Below, piece by piece: positions 37,899 through 47,207 of a DNA stretch of 64,000 nucleotides. Made by a program: the position numbers and the translations under genes. The stretch is from assembly GCA_910579925.1 (NCBI GenBank), contig CAJTVY010000012.1:1-64000 (forward strand), read 5' to 3'. The DNA comes from an uncultured Dorea sp. Lineage in GTDB: Bacteria; Bacillota; Clostridia; Lachnospirales; Lachnospiraceae. The notes under the pieces were generated by a model that was not told where the DNA came from, ran no database searches, and saw only the letters and a list, made by a program, of their open reading frames with translations. Position 1 is the stretch's first letter. The number at the start of each line of letters is the position of its first letter.

Positions 37899-37915
37899 AT
37901 ACCATACCAGGGTAT
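37899..37915 (-). promoter_or_regulatory. CsoR-type operator between csoR and copA
   Basis: Minus strand ATACCCTGGTATGGTAT, similar to the known CsoR sites with ATACCC...GGTAT halves. It overlaps the csoR stop codon and lies 49 bases before copA, suggesting a second copper-controlled promoter for copA. Confidence 0.6.
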
Positions 37916-38217
37916 TATCTCATTAATTTCTGTAGCGTCGCAACCAGTTCATCCACCGTTTCCTTGCGGCCTTTACGGATGTCATCCGTTACGCAGGTAC
38001 GGATATGGTTCGCAAGAAGAACCTTATTAAAACTGTTTAAGGCAGCGTTCACTGCAGAAACCTGTATTAGGATATCCGGGCAATAGGCGTCATTCTCCAC
38101 CATCTTCTTGATTCCTCTGACCTGCCCCTCAATCCTGCTTAAGCGGTTTGAAAGGTCCTTGTATTCCTTCTCGGAACGTTCTTTCGTCTTATGGCAGCAT
38201 TCTCGTTTGTCTTCCAT
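37915..38217 (-). CDS. csoR: Copper-sensing transcriptional repressor CsoR
   Basis: 100 residues, all-helical, with the CsoR Cu(I) ligands: Cys in AYCPDILIQ, then His and Cys in NHIRTC (HxxxC). The DNA-facing LSRIEGQVRGIKKMVE block is typical of the CsoR/RcnR family. ATG 38217 follows GAGGTG by seven bases. It represses the copper operon in low copper and is released by Cu(I) binding; its own promoter is covered by a palindromic operator. The N-terminus has extra CC and His residues (ECCHKTKE) whose role is unknown. Confidence 0.93.
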   Translation of the reverse strand: MEDKRECCHKTKERSEKEYKDLSNRLSRIEGQVRGIKKMVENDAYCPDILIQVSAVNAALNSFNKVLLANHIRTCVTDDIRKGRKETVDELVATLQKLMR

Positions 38218-38242
38218 ATACCAACACCTCATTCCTATACAT

Positions 38243-38271
38243 ATTATATACCCCACAGGGGTATAATGCAA
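38243..38271 (-). promoter_or_regulatory. csoR-copA promoter
   Basis: Minus strand TTGCAT (38266-38271), 17-base spacer, TATAAT (38243-38248). The whole spacer is filled by the CsoR palindrome. Confidence 0.85.
38247..38265. promoter_or_regulatory. CsoR operator over the csoR promoter
   Basis: TATACCCC-ACA-GGGGTATA, perfect eight-base arms, the GC-rich pseudo-palindrome bound by CsoR in other Firmicutes. It occupies the spacer between the -35 and -10 boxes, so bound CsoR would exclude RNA polymerase. Confidence 0.88.
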
Positions 38272-38282
38272 CTGTTTTTTCG

Positions 38283-38969
38283 CTAATCTGCCCGCTTTAT
38301 TTCTATCTCACAGACCCGCAGTACATTTCCCTTTACTTGAAAGCGCACTTCCATCCCTGCATATTCCATCCCATAAACTCTCTGGTGATCATTCTGATAG
38401 GACGGCCTTGGATCCTGAGACAATACCTGTACCAGAATCTCCCGATGTTCTTTCGGAACCAGTTCCATCCAGATATCCGGGATCTCCACACAAAGCTCAT
38501 ATTCCTTCATTCGCTCTGCGAATCCGCCTAAGGCCTCCTCGTGGCAGTCCACATAGGGAAGATAGGGCTTGATGTCATAGATAGGCGTACCGTCCAGAAG
38601 ATCCGCTCCCCGGACATGCAGGACGATACCCGTCCCCTCTCTCTTCTCCAGCCCTTCAAGCGCCACACAGGACAGTCCCAGGGAATTGGGGCGAAAGGGA
38701 GACCGGCTGGCAAAGACGCCTACCCGCTGATTCCCGCCAAGCCTTGGGGGCCTCACGGTAGGGCTGAAGTTCTCCCGTATGGCTTCCGAGAATCCCCAGA
38801 TCAGCCACAGATGTGAAAACTCTTCCAGTCCTCTGCATGCATCCGGACTGCGGTAATCCGGCTCAAACAGGATCTCCGCATTCGTATCCGCAAGTCCGCT
38901 CTGCCGGGGAATCCCGAACTTCGTCGGAAAATCCGTATGAATATGTGCGATCACTTTCAACGTAATCAT
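38283..38969 (-). CDS. trmO: tRNA (t6A37) N6-methyltransferase TrmO
   Basis: 228 residues. The N-terminal TsaA/TrmO beta-barrel has [27 protein letters not shown], and [19 protein letters not shown], the SAM-binding hallmark. The family methylates t6A at position 37 of tRNAs that read ACY codons. The C-terminal 80 residues are the usual extension. Its ATG overlaps the nfo stop codon by four bases (ATGA), so the two are translationally coupled. Confidence 0.92.
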   Translation of the reverse strand: MITLKVIAHIHTDFPTKFGIPRQSGLADTNAEILFEPDYRSPDACRGLEEFSHLWLIWGFSEAIRENFSPTVRPPRLGGNQRVGVFASRSPFRPNSLGLSCVALEGLEKREGTGIVLHVRGADLLDGTPIYDIKPYLPYVDCHEEALGGFAERMKEYELCVEIPDIWMELVPKEHREILVQVLSQDPRPSYQNDHQRVYGMEYAGMEVRFQVKGNVLRVCEIEIKRAD

Positions 38970-39799
38970 TCCTGCAACCTCTCCCGGATCATACGAATCT
39001 CCTCCTTATGTCCCTGGTCATCAAAAGGCGTCTCAAGATAAAAAGGAAGATTTCGAAGCGCCGGATGTCGAAGTATATTAAGAAGCGGCAATAACCCGAT
39101 CTCCCCTTCCCCTACCGCCGCATGCCTGTCCTTATGGGATCCAAAGGGCATCATACTGTCGTTGAGATGTACTGCTTTCAGCAGTTTAAGCCCCAGCACC
39201 CGGTCAAACTCAGCAAGCACTCCGTCCAGATCATTGACAATATCATACCCCGCCGCAAATACATGACAGGTATCCAGACAGATTCCAATTCGTTCTGGAT
39301 GTAATACCCCGTCCCTGATTTCCTTAAGATGTTCAAACCTTGCGCCGATCTCTGTGCCCTTCCCCGTCATGGTTTCCAAAAGAACGGTAATCTTCTCCTG
39401 CCCCGTGACCGCCTGGTTAAGGCCCCGGACGATATTCTGAATTCCTTTTTCGACGCCAGTTCCCGTATGGCTTCCCGGGTGGAATACCAGGTATTCGATC
39501 CCAAGGCGATCCATCCTTGCCACGTCCTCACGGATGGCTGTACATGCGAATTCATACACCTTCTCCTTTTCACTGGCCAGATTCATGGTATATGGGGCAT
39601 GGGCAAGAAGCGCGCCAAACTGATTCTCCTTACGGATCTTCTGAAACTTCTCCAGCTCTTCCTCTGTATATACTTTATAATTGGATCCACGGGGGTTCCG
39701 GCTGAAAATCTGCATGGTATTCGCTTCCATCCGCACCACATTTTCCGCAGTTTTCGCCAGTCCTTTTGCAATCGACATATGTGTCCCGATCGTCAGCAT
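38966..39799 (-). CDS. nfo: Deoxyribonuclease IV (AP endonuclease)
   Basis: 277 residues, TIM-barrel endonuclease IV that cuts at abasic sites using three zinc ions. Metal ligand motifs are visible: [48 protein letters not shown] and [13 protein letters not shown]. Length matches the family. It starts at ATG 39799 and is followed directly by trmO. Confidence 0.95.
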   Translation of the reverse strand: MLTIGTHMSIAKGLAKTAENVVRMEANTMQIFSRNPRGSNYKVYTEEELEKFQKIRKENQFGALLAHAPYTMNLASEKEKVYEFACTAIREDVARMDRLGIEYLVFHPGSHTGTGVEKGIQNIVRGLNQAVTGQEKITVLLETMTGKGTEIGARFEHLKEIRDGVLHPERIGICLDTCHVFAAGYDIVNDLDGVLAEFDRVLGLKLLKAVHLNDSMMPFGSHKDRHAAVGEGEIGLLPLLNILRHPALRNLPFYLETPFDDQGHKEEIRMIRERLQE

Positions 39800-39890
39800 A
39801 ACTATCCTCCTCTATTTTTACAGATATGATAGAGTATATCAGCTTTTTCATTTACTTACCATATATTTCTCTCTTGAATGTTGGTTTCTG

Positions 39891-39937
39891 GTAACAGTTC
39901 AGCCTGCAACTGTGCGCTTGCTGCACAGTTAGCAGCC
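39891..39937. repeat. GTAACAGTTCAG-type repeat, copy 2
   Basis: GTAACAGTTCAGCCTGC followed by a stem-loop AACTGTGC-GCTTGCT-GCACAGTT and AGCAGCC. The copy at 59581-59628 has the same order with several changes. Part of the 300-base gap between nfo and the chemotaxis receptor gene. A second hairpin with ten-base arms GGAATCCGCC / GGCGGATTCC follows at about 39956-40001. Confidence 0.75.
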
Positions 39938-40044
39938 AATGAATTGGAGCAGCTAGGAATCCGCCTTTTTGCCGCAGGCAACTTTAAAATGGGCGGATTC
40001 CGTCACTGCTTCCACATAGTCGCCTCTTTTGAGAATAAGCGATC

Positions 40045-40084
40045 CATGAAAAAAACTGCCAGGAATTGCTTTTTTCCTGGCAGC
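40045..40084 (-). terminator. Terminator of the chemotaxis receptor gene
   Basis: Minus strand: stem CTGCCAGGAA / TTCCTGGCAG followed by seven Ts, 23 bases after the stop codon. Confidence 0.92.
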
Positions 40085-40106
40085 CTTACCTCATGATAGT
40101 ATTCTA

Positions 40107-41801
40107 TTATATCGTGGTTCCGCGCAATCTGAAACGTCCCACAAGACTCTTCATCACCTGAGCCTGGCTGGACAATTCCTCGCTGGCAGCGGCAGATTCC
40201 TCTGCCGTGGCAGAGTTGGTCTGTACCACGCTTGAAATCTGATCAATTCCCAATGTTACCTGCGCAACGGAATCAGCCTGCTGATCTGCGGCAGAAGCAA
40301 TCTTATCCACAGAAGCTACCACTCCCTTTGTACTTTCAACAACTGCAAATAAGGATTCCGCAGTGGCATTGGCAATCTCGGTTCCTTTCTCTACTGCCTG
40401 CACCGTATCTTCAATAAGGGCGGCCGTACTCTTAGAAGCTTCTGCAGACTTGCTCGCCAGGTTACGCACTTCGTCGGCAACCACAGCGAATCCCTTACCG
40501 GCCTCACCGGCACGGGCAGCCTCTACAGCGGCGTTAAGAGCCAGTATATTCGTCTGGAACGCAATGTCTTCAATCGTCTTAATAATCTTGCTGATCTGAC
40601 CGGATTTGTCGCTGATCTCGGTCATTGCAGAAATCATCTCCTGCATCTGAGAATTACTGGTGGTTACCTGCTCACCCGTTACATCCGTCTGACGGCGTAC
40701 CTCATTGGCATTTGCCGCAGTCTCCTTTACCTGTGTGGAAATCTCGTTAATCGTGGCGGCGAGTTCCTGGATAGAACTTGCCTGTTCAGTCGCACCCTGG
40801 GAAAGCGCCTGCGCACCGGAAGAAACCTGATCGCTGCCTGAGGAAACCTGATCTGCCGCCTGATTGATCTGCCCCAGAGTATCATTAAGCGCAACAGATA
40901 TCTCTTCAAGCGCCTGCTTTACCTTGGCAAATTCTCCCTCATAATTAAGATTCAGTTCAAATATCAGATTGCCATCCGCAATCTGCTTCAATACGCTGGA
41001 AATCTCACCAATATAACTTACATAATTACGCAGACGCCCTACCGTCTTATTGAAATTAGCCGCAAGCATGCCCAGTTCATCCCTGGAATTGTATGTAATA
41101 CTCTGACTAAGGTCGCCCTCTGCAATCTTCCTTGCCACACTGTCAAGCTCCCTAACCGGCCTGTTAATCGTCCTGATAATATAGATTGCAAACACAATGG
41201 AAAGCACGCTGATCGCAGCCAGCGAAATAATCACAATTTTCCCTGCTTCATCATACAGTTTGTCTCCTGTCTGATTCGCCTCGTCTGCTCCTTCTTTATT
41301 ATACTGCACAATCTCCTGCAGCAGACTCGTTACGTTATCATATGCTGAAATCGTTCCCAGAATGATCTCCATAGCCGCATCGGTATTATTCTCCCGGCTA
41401 AGAAGAATCATCTTATCGTGATTCTGCTGATACTCATTCCACGCATTCTGGGCATCCTGAGCAAGTTTCCGGTCATTTTCGTCCGTGACCAGCGTGGATA
41501 AATAATTGCTGAACGTCTCTTCAATCTGGGCGCTGTAGTCTTCCATCTTCGTCTCCGCACTCTGCATGGTCTGTTCGTCCTGCGCCACAATATGCTTATA
41601 CTCCTCTCTGCGGAAATTCGAAGTCAGATTAGTCAGTTCTTCCGATGCAATGACCGACGGCAGCCACATCTCCGATACCTCCGTTGTTCCCCGGTTAATC
41701 TTGTCCATAAATGAAAGGGATACCAGGCCCAGCACAATCATTCCCACTAACATAAAAACAGCCAGCATAAATAATTTCGACTTGATCTTAATGTTCTTCA
41801 T
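40107..41801 (-). CDS. Methyl-accepting chemotaxis protein
   Basis: 564 residues. Membrane segment near residues 10-30, an extracytoplasmic four-helix-bundle-like sensor (about 32-188), a second membrane segment ([21 protein letters not shown]), HAMP (about 210-262), and a long coiled-coil signalling domain with the hairpin tip around [21 protein letters not shown] (read in pieces; methyl-receptor hallmark). ATG 41801 follows AGGAG by eight bases. No che or flagellar genes are in the window. The ligand is unknown; the 4HB fold often senses small molecules. Confidence 0.93.
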   Translation of the reverse strand: MKNIKIKSKLFMLAVFMLVGMIVLGLVSLSFMDKINRGTTEVSEMWLPSVIASEELTNLTSNFRREEYKHIVAQDEQTMQSAETKMEDYSAQIEETFSNYLSTLVTDENDRKLAQDAQNAWNEYQQNHDKMILLSRENNTDAAMEIILGTISAYDNVTSLLQEIVQYNKEGADEANQTGDKLYDEAGKIVIISLAAISVLSIVFAIYIIRTINRPVRELDSVARKIAEGDLSQSITYNSRDELGMLAANFNKTVGRLRNYVSYIGEISSVLKQIADGNLIFELNLNYEGEFAKVKQALEEISVALNDTLGQINQAADQVSSGSDQVSSGAQALSQGATEQASSIQELAATINEISTQVKETAANANEVRRQTDVTGEQVTTSNSQMQEMISAMTEISDKSGQISKIIKTIEDIAFQTNILALNAAVEAARAGEAGKGFAVVADEVRNLASKSAEASKSTAALIEDTVQAVEKGTEIANATAESLFAVVESTKGVVASVDKIASAADQQADSVAQVTLGIDQISSVVQTNSATAEESAAASEELSSQAQVMKSLVGRFRLRGTTI

Positions 41802-41872
41802 CACATACTCTCCTTCAGTTCTTTCACATTTTCATCCTTTGAAATCATGAAAACTTGTATTCAGTACATATA

Positions 41873-41901
41873 ATTATACAAACTATGGTATGAAATGTCT
41901 A
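41873..41901 (-). promoter_or_regulatory. Promoter of the chemotaxis receptor gene
   Basis: Minus strand TAGACA (41896-41901), 17-base spacer, TATAAT (41873-41878). This is a sigmaA-type signal; no sigmaD/sigma28 motif was seen. Confidence 0.7.
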
Positions 41902-41930
41902 CCAGAATGTAAAATTATTTTTCTCTGATT

Positions 41931-43718
41931 CTATACATTTTTCACAACTGCAAGCCCCAGCTCCTCAAGCTGTTTCTTCTCCACTGTTGTGGGCGCTTCT
42001 GTCATCAGATCCGAGGCATCTTTCACCTTCGGAAATGCGATTACGTCCCGGATACTCTCCTCTTTCGCCATCAGCATCACCAGGCGGTCCAGCCCATACG
42101 CAAGCCCCGCATGAGGCGGCACGCCGTACCTGAACGCAGTCAGAAGGAACCCAAACTGTTCCTGTGCCTGCTCCTGGGTGAATCCAAGCACCTCGAACAT
42201 CTTACTCTGAATCTCAGGATCAAAGATTCTGACGCTCCCTCCGCCGATCTCGTTTCCATTCAGCACAATATCGTAAGCCTTCGCACGCACATGGCCCGGA
42301 TCACTGTCAATCAGCTTAAGATCTTCCTCCATAGGCATGGTAAAAGGATGATGCTTCGCCATATACCGGTTCTGCTCCTCGCTCCACTCCAGCAGCGGAA
42401 ATTCCGTCACCCACAAAAACTTATACTCGTTCTTATCAGTCAGTTCCATCTGGCGGGCAAGTTCCAGACGCAGCGCGCCTAAGACATCCCATACGACGGT
42501 GTTCTTATCCGCCGCAAAGAGCAGCAGATCACCCTTTTCTCCTCCCATGGCGTCAATCAGATCAGACATCTCCTCTTCCTTCATAAACTTGGAAAAGGAA
42601 GACTTTACCGTTCCGTCTTCCTGGACGGCGACATAAGCAAGGCCTTTCGCACCATAATCCTTTGCAAACGACACCAGCTTATCAATCTTCTTACGCGGCA
42701 TGCCTCCCTGGCCCTTCGCATTAATACCCCTGACAGAGCCGCCGTTTTCTATCGCATTCTGAAATACCGCAAATTCACAGCCTTTCACAACTTCGGTTAC
42801 ATCGCAAAGTTCCATCCCGAAACGGATATCCGGCTTATCAGAACCAAAGCGGTCCATAGCCTCCTGCCAGGTCATTCTTGGAATCGGAAGTTCCACCTCG
42901 ATCCCCAGAACCTCTTTGAACAGCTTCTGAAGAAGCCTCTCGTTGATTTCAATCACATCGTCCACATCCACAAAAGACAGTTCCATGTCAATCTGGGTAA
43001 ACTCTGGCTGACGGTCAGCCCTTAAATCCTCGTCCCGGAAACATTTCGCAATCTGGAAATAACGGTCATATCCAGAGCACATTAAAAGCTGCTTAAAAAG
43101 CTGCGGCGACTGAGGCAGCGCATAGAAACGCCCCTGGTGGATACGGCTTGGCACCAGATAATCCCTTGCTCCCTCCGGCGTACTGCCAATCAGTACCGGC
43201 GTCTCAATCTCACAGAACCCTTCCTCTGCGAGAAACTGACGGGTCAGCGTGGCCACTTGACTTCGCATCATCAGATTCCGCTGCAGGTCGGGTCTTCTAA
43301 GATCCAGATACCTGTATTTCAGACGCAGTTCCTCCTTGGTTCTGGAATTCTCCTCAATCGGAAAAGGAGGCGTCTCCGATTCTGCCAGAATCCGAAGCTG
43401 CTTCGGGATTACCTCAATCTCTCCCGTAGCCAGATTTTCATTGACCGCGCCAGAACGCTTCTCAACTCTGCCCACGACGGCAACCACGAACTCTGCTCTG
43501 AGTTTCGCCGCTTTCTCAATCAGCCTGGCATCTGACTTTCCTTCCTCGAACACCACCTGTATAATCCCGGACCGGTCCCGAACGTCCACGAACACCAGAC
43601 CGCCCTTATTCCTGTTCTTCTGCACCCATCCCATAATTGTTACCGTCTCTCCCAGATTGGCGGCTGACAATTCTGCACACCGATGGGTTCTCTTTAATCC
43701 CTGCATTGACTCTGCCAT
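41931..43718 (-). CDS. aspS: Aspartate-tRNA ligase
   Basis: 595 residues, class IIb synthetase: N-terminal OB-fold anticodon domain (VTIMGWVQKNRNKGG), class II motif 2 with FRDEDLRADRQPEFTQID, a GAD insert domain around residues 290-420, and motif 3 GLAYGLDRLVML. Length is typical of the bacterial type. AAGGAG precedes ATG 43718. It follows hisS by 45 bases, the usual Firmicutes pair. No T-box leader was seen. Confidence 0.97.
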   Translation of the reverse strand: MAESMQGLKRTHRCAELSAANLGETVTIMGWVQKNRNKGGLVFVDVRDRSGIIQVVFEEGKSDARLIEKAAKLRAEFVVAVVGRVEKRSGAVNENLATGEIEVIPKQLRILAESETPPFPIEENSRTKEELRLKYRYLDLRRPDLQRNLMMRSQVATLTRQFLAEEGFCEIETPVLIGSTPEGARDYLVPSRIHQGRFYALPQSPQLFKQLLMCSGYDRYFQIAKCFRDEDLRADRQPEFTQIDMELSFVDVDDVIEINERLLQKLFKEVLGIEVELPIPRMTWQEAMDRFGSDKPDIRFGMELCDVTEVVKGCEFAVFQNAIENGGSVRGINAKGQGGMPRKKIDKLVSFAKDYGAKGLAYVAVQEDGTVKSSFSKFMKEEEMSDLIDAMGGEKGDLLLFAADKNTVVWDVLGALRLELARQMELTDKNEYKFLWVTEFPLLEWSEEQNRYMAKHHPFTMPMEEDLKLIDSDPGHVRAKAYDIVLNGNEIGGGSVRIFDPEIQSKMFEVLGFTQEQAQEQFGFLLTAFRYGVPPHAGLAYGLDRLVMLMAKEESIRDVIAFPKVKDASDLMTEAPTTVEKKQLEELGLAVVKNV

Positions 43719-43763
43719 GTCTTCTCTCCTTTTTCATAAAATTTAAGTACTAGTTCTTGTATT

Positions 43764-45029
43764 CTACAACTGATCAAAAGAATCAGCATAACAGTCAACG
43801 ATCTCCTCATATCCGTCTTCCATCAATTGTTCTTTCTGGAATTTCTTATTCTTCTTCATATTCACAACCAGTACCTGTCTCCCGGCTTCCCGGTCCGCCT
43901 TTGCCAGAGCAAGAATCTTAAGGATTCCTTTCTCTGGCATCTTCTTATCCAGAAGATAGGCTTTCCCTGCGCCATTTTTAGGAACCTGGTATCCGTTTTC
44001 CAGAAGCAGCATAACAATCCGTTCGAATCCGATGGAGAATCCGCAGGCCGGCGTATCCTGCCCTGTAAATTTACCGATCATACGGTCATAGCGCCCCCCG
44101 CCTGCCACAGAGCCTCCGAAATCATCCATACGCACTTCAAAAATCGTTCCTGTATAATAAGACTGTCCCCGGACAAGGGTCGGGTCAAAACAAATCCTGA
44201 ATTCACACTCTTTCGCAGCCTCCACGCTGGAAATGATCATCTCCATTCCCGAAGCCGTCTCCTCTGGCAGAACGTCTCCCAGTTTCTCTTTCAGAAAACG
44301 TATCCCTTTTACATCCGGCGTCACTTCCTCAAAAAGCTTCAGATATGCCTCCGCCTTCTCCCTGTCGTATCCCATCTGGCACAGTTCCTCTGAAACGTGC
44401 TGCCTCCCGATCTTGTCCATCTTATCCAGTATAATGAACACTTCGTCATAGTCGTCCTCTTTGAAACCACTATACGCCGCCATAGCCTTGAGGATATTGC
44501 GGTCGTTGATACACACGGTAAAGTTCTGAAAATCCAGCTTCCCCAGCATTGCCGTTGTCGCCAGAATCAGTTCAATCTCCGCTAAATTCGCTGCTTCCCC
44601 CAGAATATCAATATCACACTGCATAAACTGACGGAAACGCCCCTTCTGAGGACGGTCGGCACGCCAGACGTTCCCGATCTGGAGCGCCTTGAAAGGGGAC
44701 GGAAGCTTATTTGCATGGTTGGAATAATACCGTGCAAGGGGCACCGTCAGGTCATAACGAAGTCCGCCGTCTACCAGATCATTCTCCTCCTGTGCTGATT
44801 CGATCTTCAGTTTCTCCCCCCTCTTCAGAATTTTAAAGATCAGTTTCTCGTTATCTCCCCCCTGCTTACTGCACAAGTTCTCAATATGCTCTACACAGGG
44901 CGTCTCCATGGATACAAATCCATAGGTTTTATAAGTATCCTTAATCAGTTGAATCACGTAATCCCGGATCTCCATCTCCCGAGGAAGCATATCCTTCATA
45001 CCTGTAACTGGTTTCTTCTTTAACGCCAT
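43764..45029 (-). CDS. hisS: Histidine-tRNA ligase
   Basis: 421 residues, class II synthetase with RGMKD-like opening (PVTGMKDMLP), motif 2 around NVWRADRPQKGRFRQFMQCD, the histidine motif LVRGQSYYTGTIFE and motif 3 GFSIGFERIVMLL, then the HGTP anticodon domain. GGAG lies seven bases before ATG 45029. It is followed by aspS, and hemZ ends 72 bases upstream. Confidence 0.96.
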   Translation of the reverse strand: MALKKKPVTGMKDMLPREMEIRDYVIQLIKDTYKTYGFVSMETPCVEHIENLCSKQGGDNEKLIFKILKRGEKLKIESAQEENDLVDGGLRYDLTVPLARYYSNHANKLPSPFKALQIGNVWRADRPQKGRFRQFMQCDIDILGEAANLAEIELILATTAMLGKLDFQNFTVCINDRNILKAMAAYSGFKEDDYDEVFIILDKMDKIGRQHVSEELCQMGYDREKAEAYLKLFEEVTPDVKGIRFLKEKLGDVLPEETASGMEMIISSVEAAKECEFRICFDPTLVRGQSYYTGTIFEVRMDDFGGSVAGGGRYDRMIGKFTGQDTPACGFSIGFERIVMLLLENGYQVPKNGAGKAYLLDKKMPEKGILKILALAKADREAGRQVLVVNMKKNKKFQKEQLMEDGYEEIVDCYADSFDQL

Positions 45030-45101
45030 ATCTATTCTCCTATCCTATCTGATCATCACTGCGCTGTTCGCAACTTTATTATAGCAGACTTCCCGACTTT
45101 T

Positions 45102-46565
45102 TCAAGACAGATCCATCCCGAAACCGCGCTTTCGCAGAATCATCTCATCAATCCGTTCTATATACTGAGCCACGTCCTTTACATTTTCAATCCGCACAAG
45201 CCTGGTCATCTTCTTCTTTTTACTCCCAGGAGCCGGTACCGGTTTCTTTAAAACGATTTTCGTTGATGCTCCCGCTCCTGCCGCAATAACCGACTGTTTC
45301 TCCTCCATAATCAGAATATTATAGATTCCGGCTCTGTCTGCCTTCGCATATCCCACATTTTCAAAATTCCCGGCAATATTCTTCTGACGGTACAGATAAT
45401 AAGGAAACAGCCCCATCTGCCGCGCCGTCTCCTGGGCCGTCCTGATCATCTCCGACAACACGCCTGCGGTCTTCCCTGCATCAGATTCCAGATCCTTAAA
45501 TTCCATCTTCGCCGCCCTCTTGATTGCAAGGGAATGCACCGTCAGGCTGTCCGGCGCAAGTTCCTTAATCTTCTTAAGGGTATCCTCCATATCCCAGACA
45601 GTCTCCCCAGGCAGTCCTGCAATTAAGTCCATATTAATATTATCGAATCCCATCTCCCGCGCCAGGTAGTAAGCCTCTGTAATCTCCTCAGCCCGATGAC
45701 GACGCCCGATGAGATCGAGCGTCTTCTGCTGCATACTCTGGGGATTAATAGAAATCCTTGTAATCCCATGATCTCTCAATACCTGAAGCTTCTCCCTGGT
45801 TATACTGTCCGGCCGTCCCGCCTCTACAGTATATTCCAGAAGAAATTCTCTGGAAAAATGTGCGTCGATACAATCAAGAAGACTCTGAAGCTGCCCGGCA
45901 GTAAGGGTGGTAGGCGTTCCTCCGCCTATGTAGACGGTGTTTAGCTTCCGGCCTTTATTCTCTTCCCCGATAAATGCCAGTTCTTTCTGCAAAGCATACA
46001 GATAATCCCAGATCCTGTCCTTCCAGTCCGCAAACGCACCGGAACTAAAAGAACAGTAAGTACAGACAGACGGACAGAACGGAATTCCCACATAGAGACT
46101 ATATCCGTCTTCGCAGTCCAGCTTTTCAAGCAGTCTGCGCTCCCTTTCTGCAATCTCGAAAGAAAGTTCTGCTTTGCGGCAGCTTACCTTATATTTTCTC
46201 TGAAACCAGGAGACGAACCGGTCCCTGTCCCATCCTTCCTCCAGCTTCTCCATGGCAATCTTCGTCGGCCTGACCCCTGTCAGGATTCCCCACGCCAGCG
46301 AACGCCCTGTCAGTTTTTCCAGTCTCTGATAAAGAGCAAGATCAATCCTGTTCTTTATAAACGTCTCGTCGTTAGCTTTAGAAGCCTCCTGCCGAATCTT
46401 CGCTTCCCCAATACGGATATCGTCTGCATCCGGCAGGCTCACCGTAACATAATGAGAGGCTTCCTCCTCCGTCTCTGCCGAAATCTTCTCAGACGGAAAG
46501 AAAGCCTTAATGATGTGATACACATTGTATGTGTACGCTTCACTCTTACATATCACATGAATCAT
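45102..46565 (-). CDS. hemZ: Oxygen-independent coproporphyrinogen dehydrogenase-like radical SAM protein HemZ
   Basis: 487 residues. Radical SAM motif CPSVCTYC (CxxxCxxC), then YIGGGTPTTL and SINPQSM, in the HemN-like fold; the long N-terminal region of about 150 residues is specific to HemZ. In Firmicutes HemZ is linked to coproporphyrinogen III oxidation under anaerobic conditions, although many HemN relatives do other reactions and no haem genes are in this window. ATG 46565 follows GGAG by seven bases, 15 bases after the MBL-fold gene stop. Confidence 0.9.
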   Translation of the reverse strand: MIHVICKSEAYTYNVYHIIKAFFPSEKISAETEEEASHYVTVSLPDADDIRIGEAKIRQEASKANDETFIKNRIDLALYQRLEKLTGRSLAWGILTGVRPTKIAMEKLEEGWDRDRFVSWFQRKYKVSCRKAELSFEIAERERRLLEKLDCEDGYSLYVGIPFCPSVCTYCSFSSGAFADWKDRIWDYLYALQKELAFIGEENKGRKLNTVYIGGGTPTTLTAGQLQSLLDCIDAHFSREFLLEYTVEAGRPDSITREKLQVLRDHGITRISINPQSMQQKTLDLIGRRHRAEEITEAYYLAREMGFDNINMDLIAGLPGETVWDMEDTLKKIKELAPDSLTVHSLAIKRAAKMEFKDLESDAGKTAGVLSEMIRTAQETARQMGLFPYYLYRQKNIAGNFENVGYAKADRAGIYNILIMEEKQSVIAAGAGASTKIVLKKPVPAPGSKKKKMTRLVRIENVKDVAQYIERIDEMILRKRGFGMDLS

Positions 46566-46579
46566 TCTAATACTCCATT

Positions 46580-47200
46580 CTATAAAAACGGATTGCATTC
46601 TCTCTCATGGCCAATGGTCGTCTCCCCCATATGCCCCGGATATACAAGCGTATCGTCCGGAAGAGGAAGCAGCTTATCATGAATAGAGCGGATCAGATCT
46701 GAACCACTGCTTCCCGGAAAGTCTGATCTCCCTACCGAACCTGCAAACAGCGTATCACCGGAAAAAAGCACGCTTTCCGATCTCACATAATAACAGCAGC
46801 CTCCCGGCGTATGCCCCGGCGTATGGAATACTTCAAAATCATATCCTGCAAAATTCAATGTCTCGCCGCCATGAAGATATCTGGCATCAGAAAATGAAAA
46901 TCCAGACGTATAACTGGATGACAGATTAAATCCCGGATCCGCAATAATCTCCTTATCACCCTCGTGGACGTATACCGGAACGTTATATTCACTCAAAAAT
47001 CCGTCAAGCCCCATGGTATGGTCGAAATGCCCGTGAGTCAGAAGGATTGCCTCAATCTTAAGCCCTTCCGTCTCAATGTGCTCCATTAAAGAAGACGGGC
47101 TGGCCGCCGGATCAATCACAACCGTCTGCTTCGTCTCTTCATTAATTACCAGATAACAGTTCGTACTGATAATCCCTATTAAAAATCTCTCTACTTTCAT
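46580..47200 (-). CDS. MBL-fold metallo-hydrolase (glyoxalase II-like)
   Basis: 206 residues, metallo-beta-lactamase fold, with the di-metal motif THGHFDH, HTPGHTPGG and SGDTLFAGSVGR, as in hydroxyacylglutathione hydrolase-like proteins (YcbL type). It starts eight bases after the rel stop codon, and its ribosome binding site overlaps the end of rel, so it is coupled. The substrate is unknown; the conserved place after rel and before hemZ is common in clostridia. Confidence 0.9.
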   Translation of the reverse strand: MKVERFLIGIISTNCYLVINEETKQTVVIDPAASPSSLMEHIETEGLKIEAILLTHGHFDHTMGLDGFLSEYNVPVYVHEGDKEIIADPGFNLSSSYTSGFSFSDARYLHGGETLNFAGYDFEVFHTPGHTPGGCCYYVRSESVLFSGDTLFAGSVGRSDFPGSSGSDLIRSIHDKLLPLPDDTLVYPGHMGETTIGHERECNPFL

Positions 47201-47207
47201 CTTATAT

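Noticed and set aside
43719..45101. T-box leader before hisS or aspS
   Set aside because: The gaps upstream of hisS (72 bases) and aspS (45 bases) are too short and contain no T-box sequence or antiterminator.
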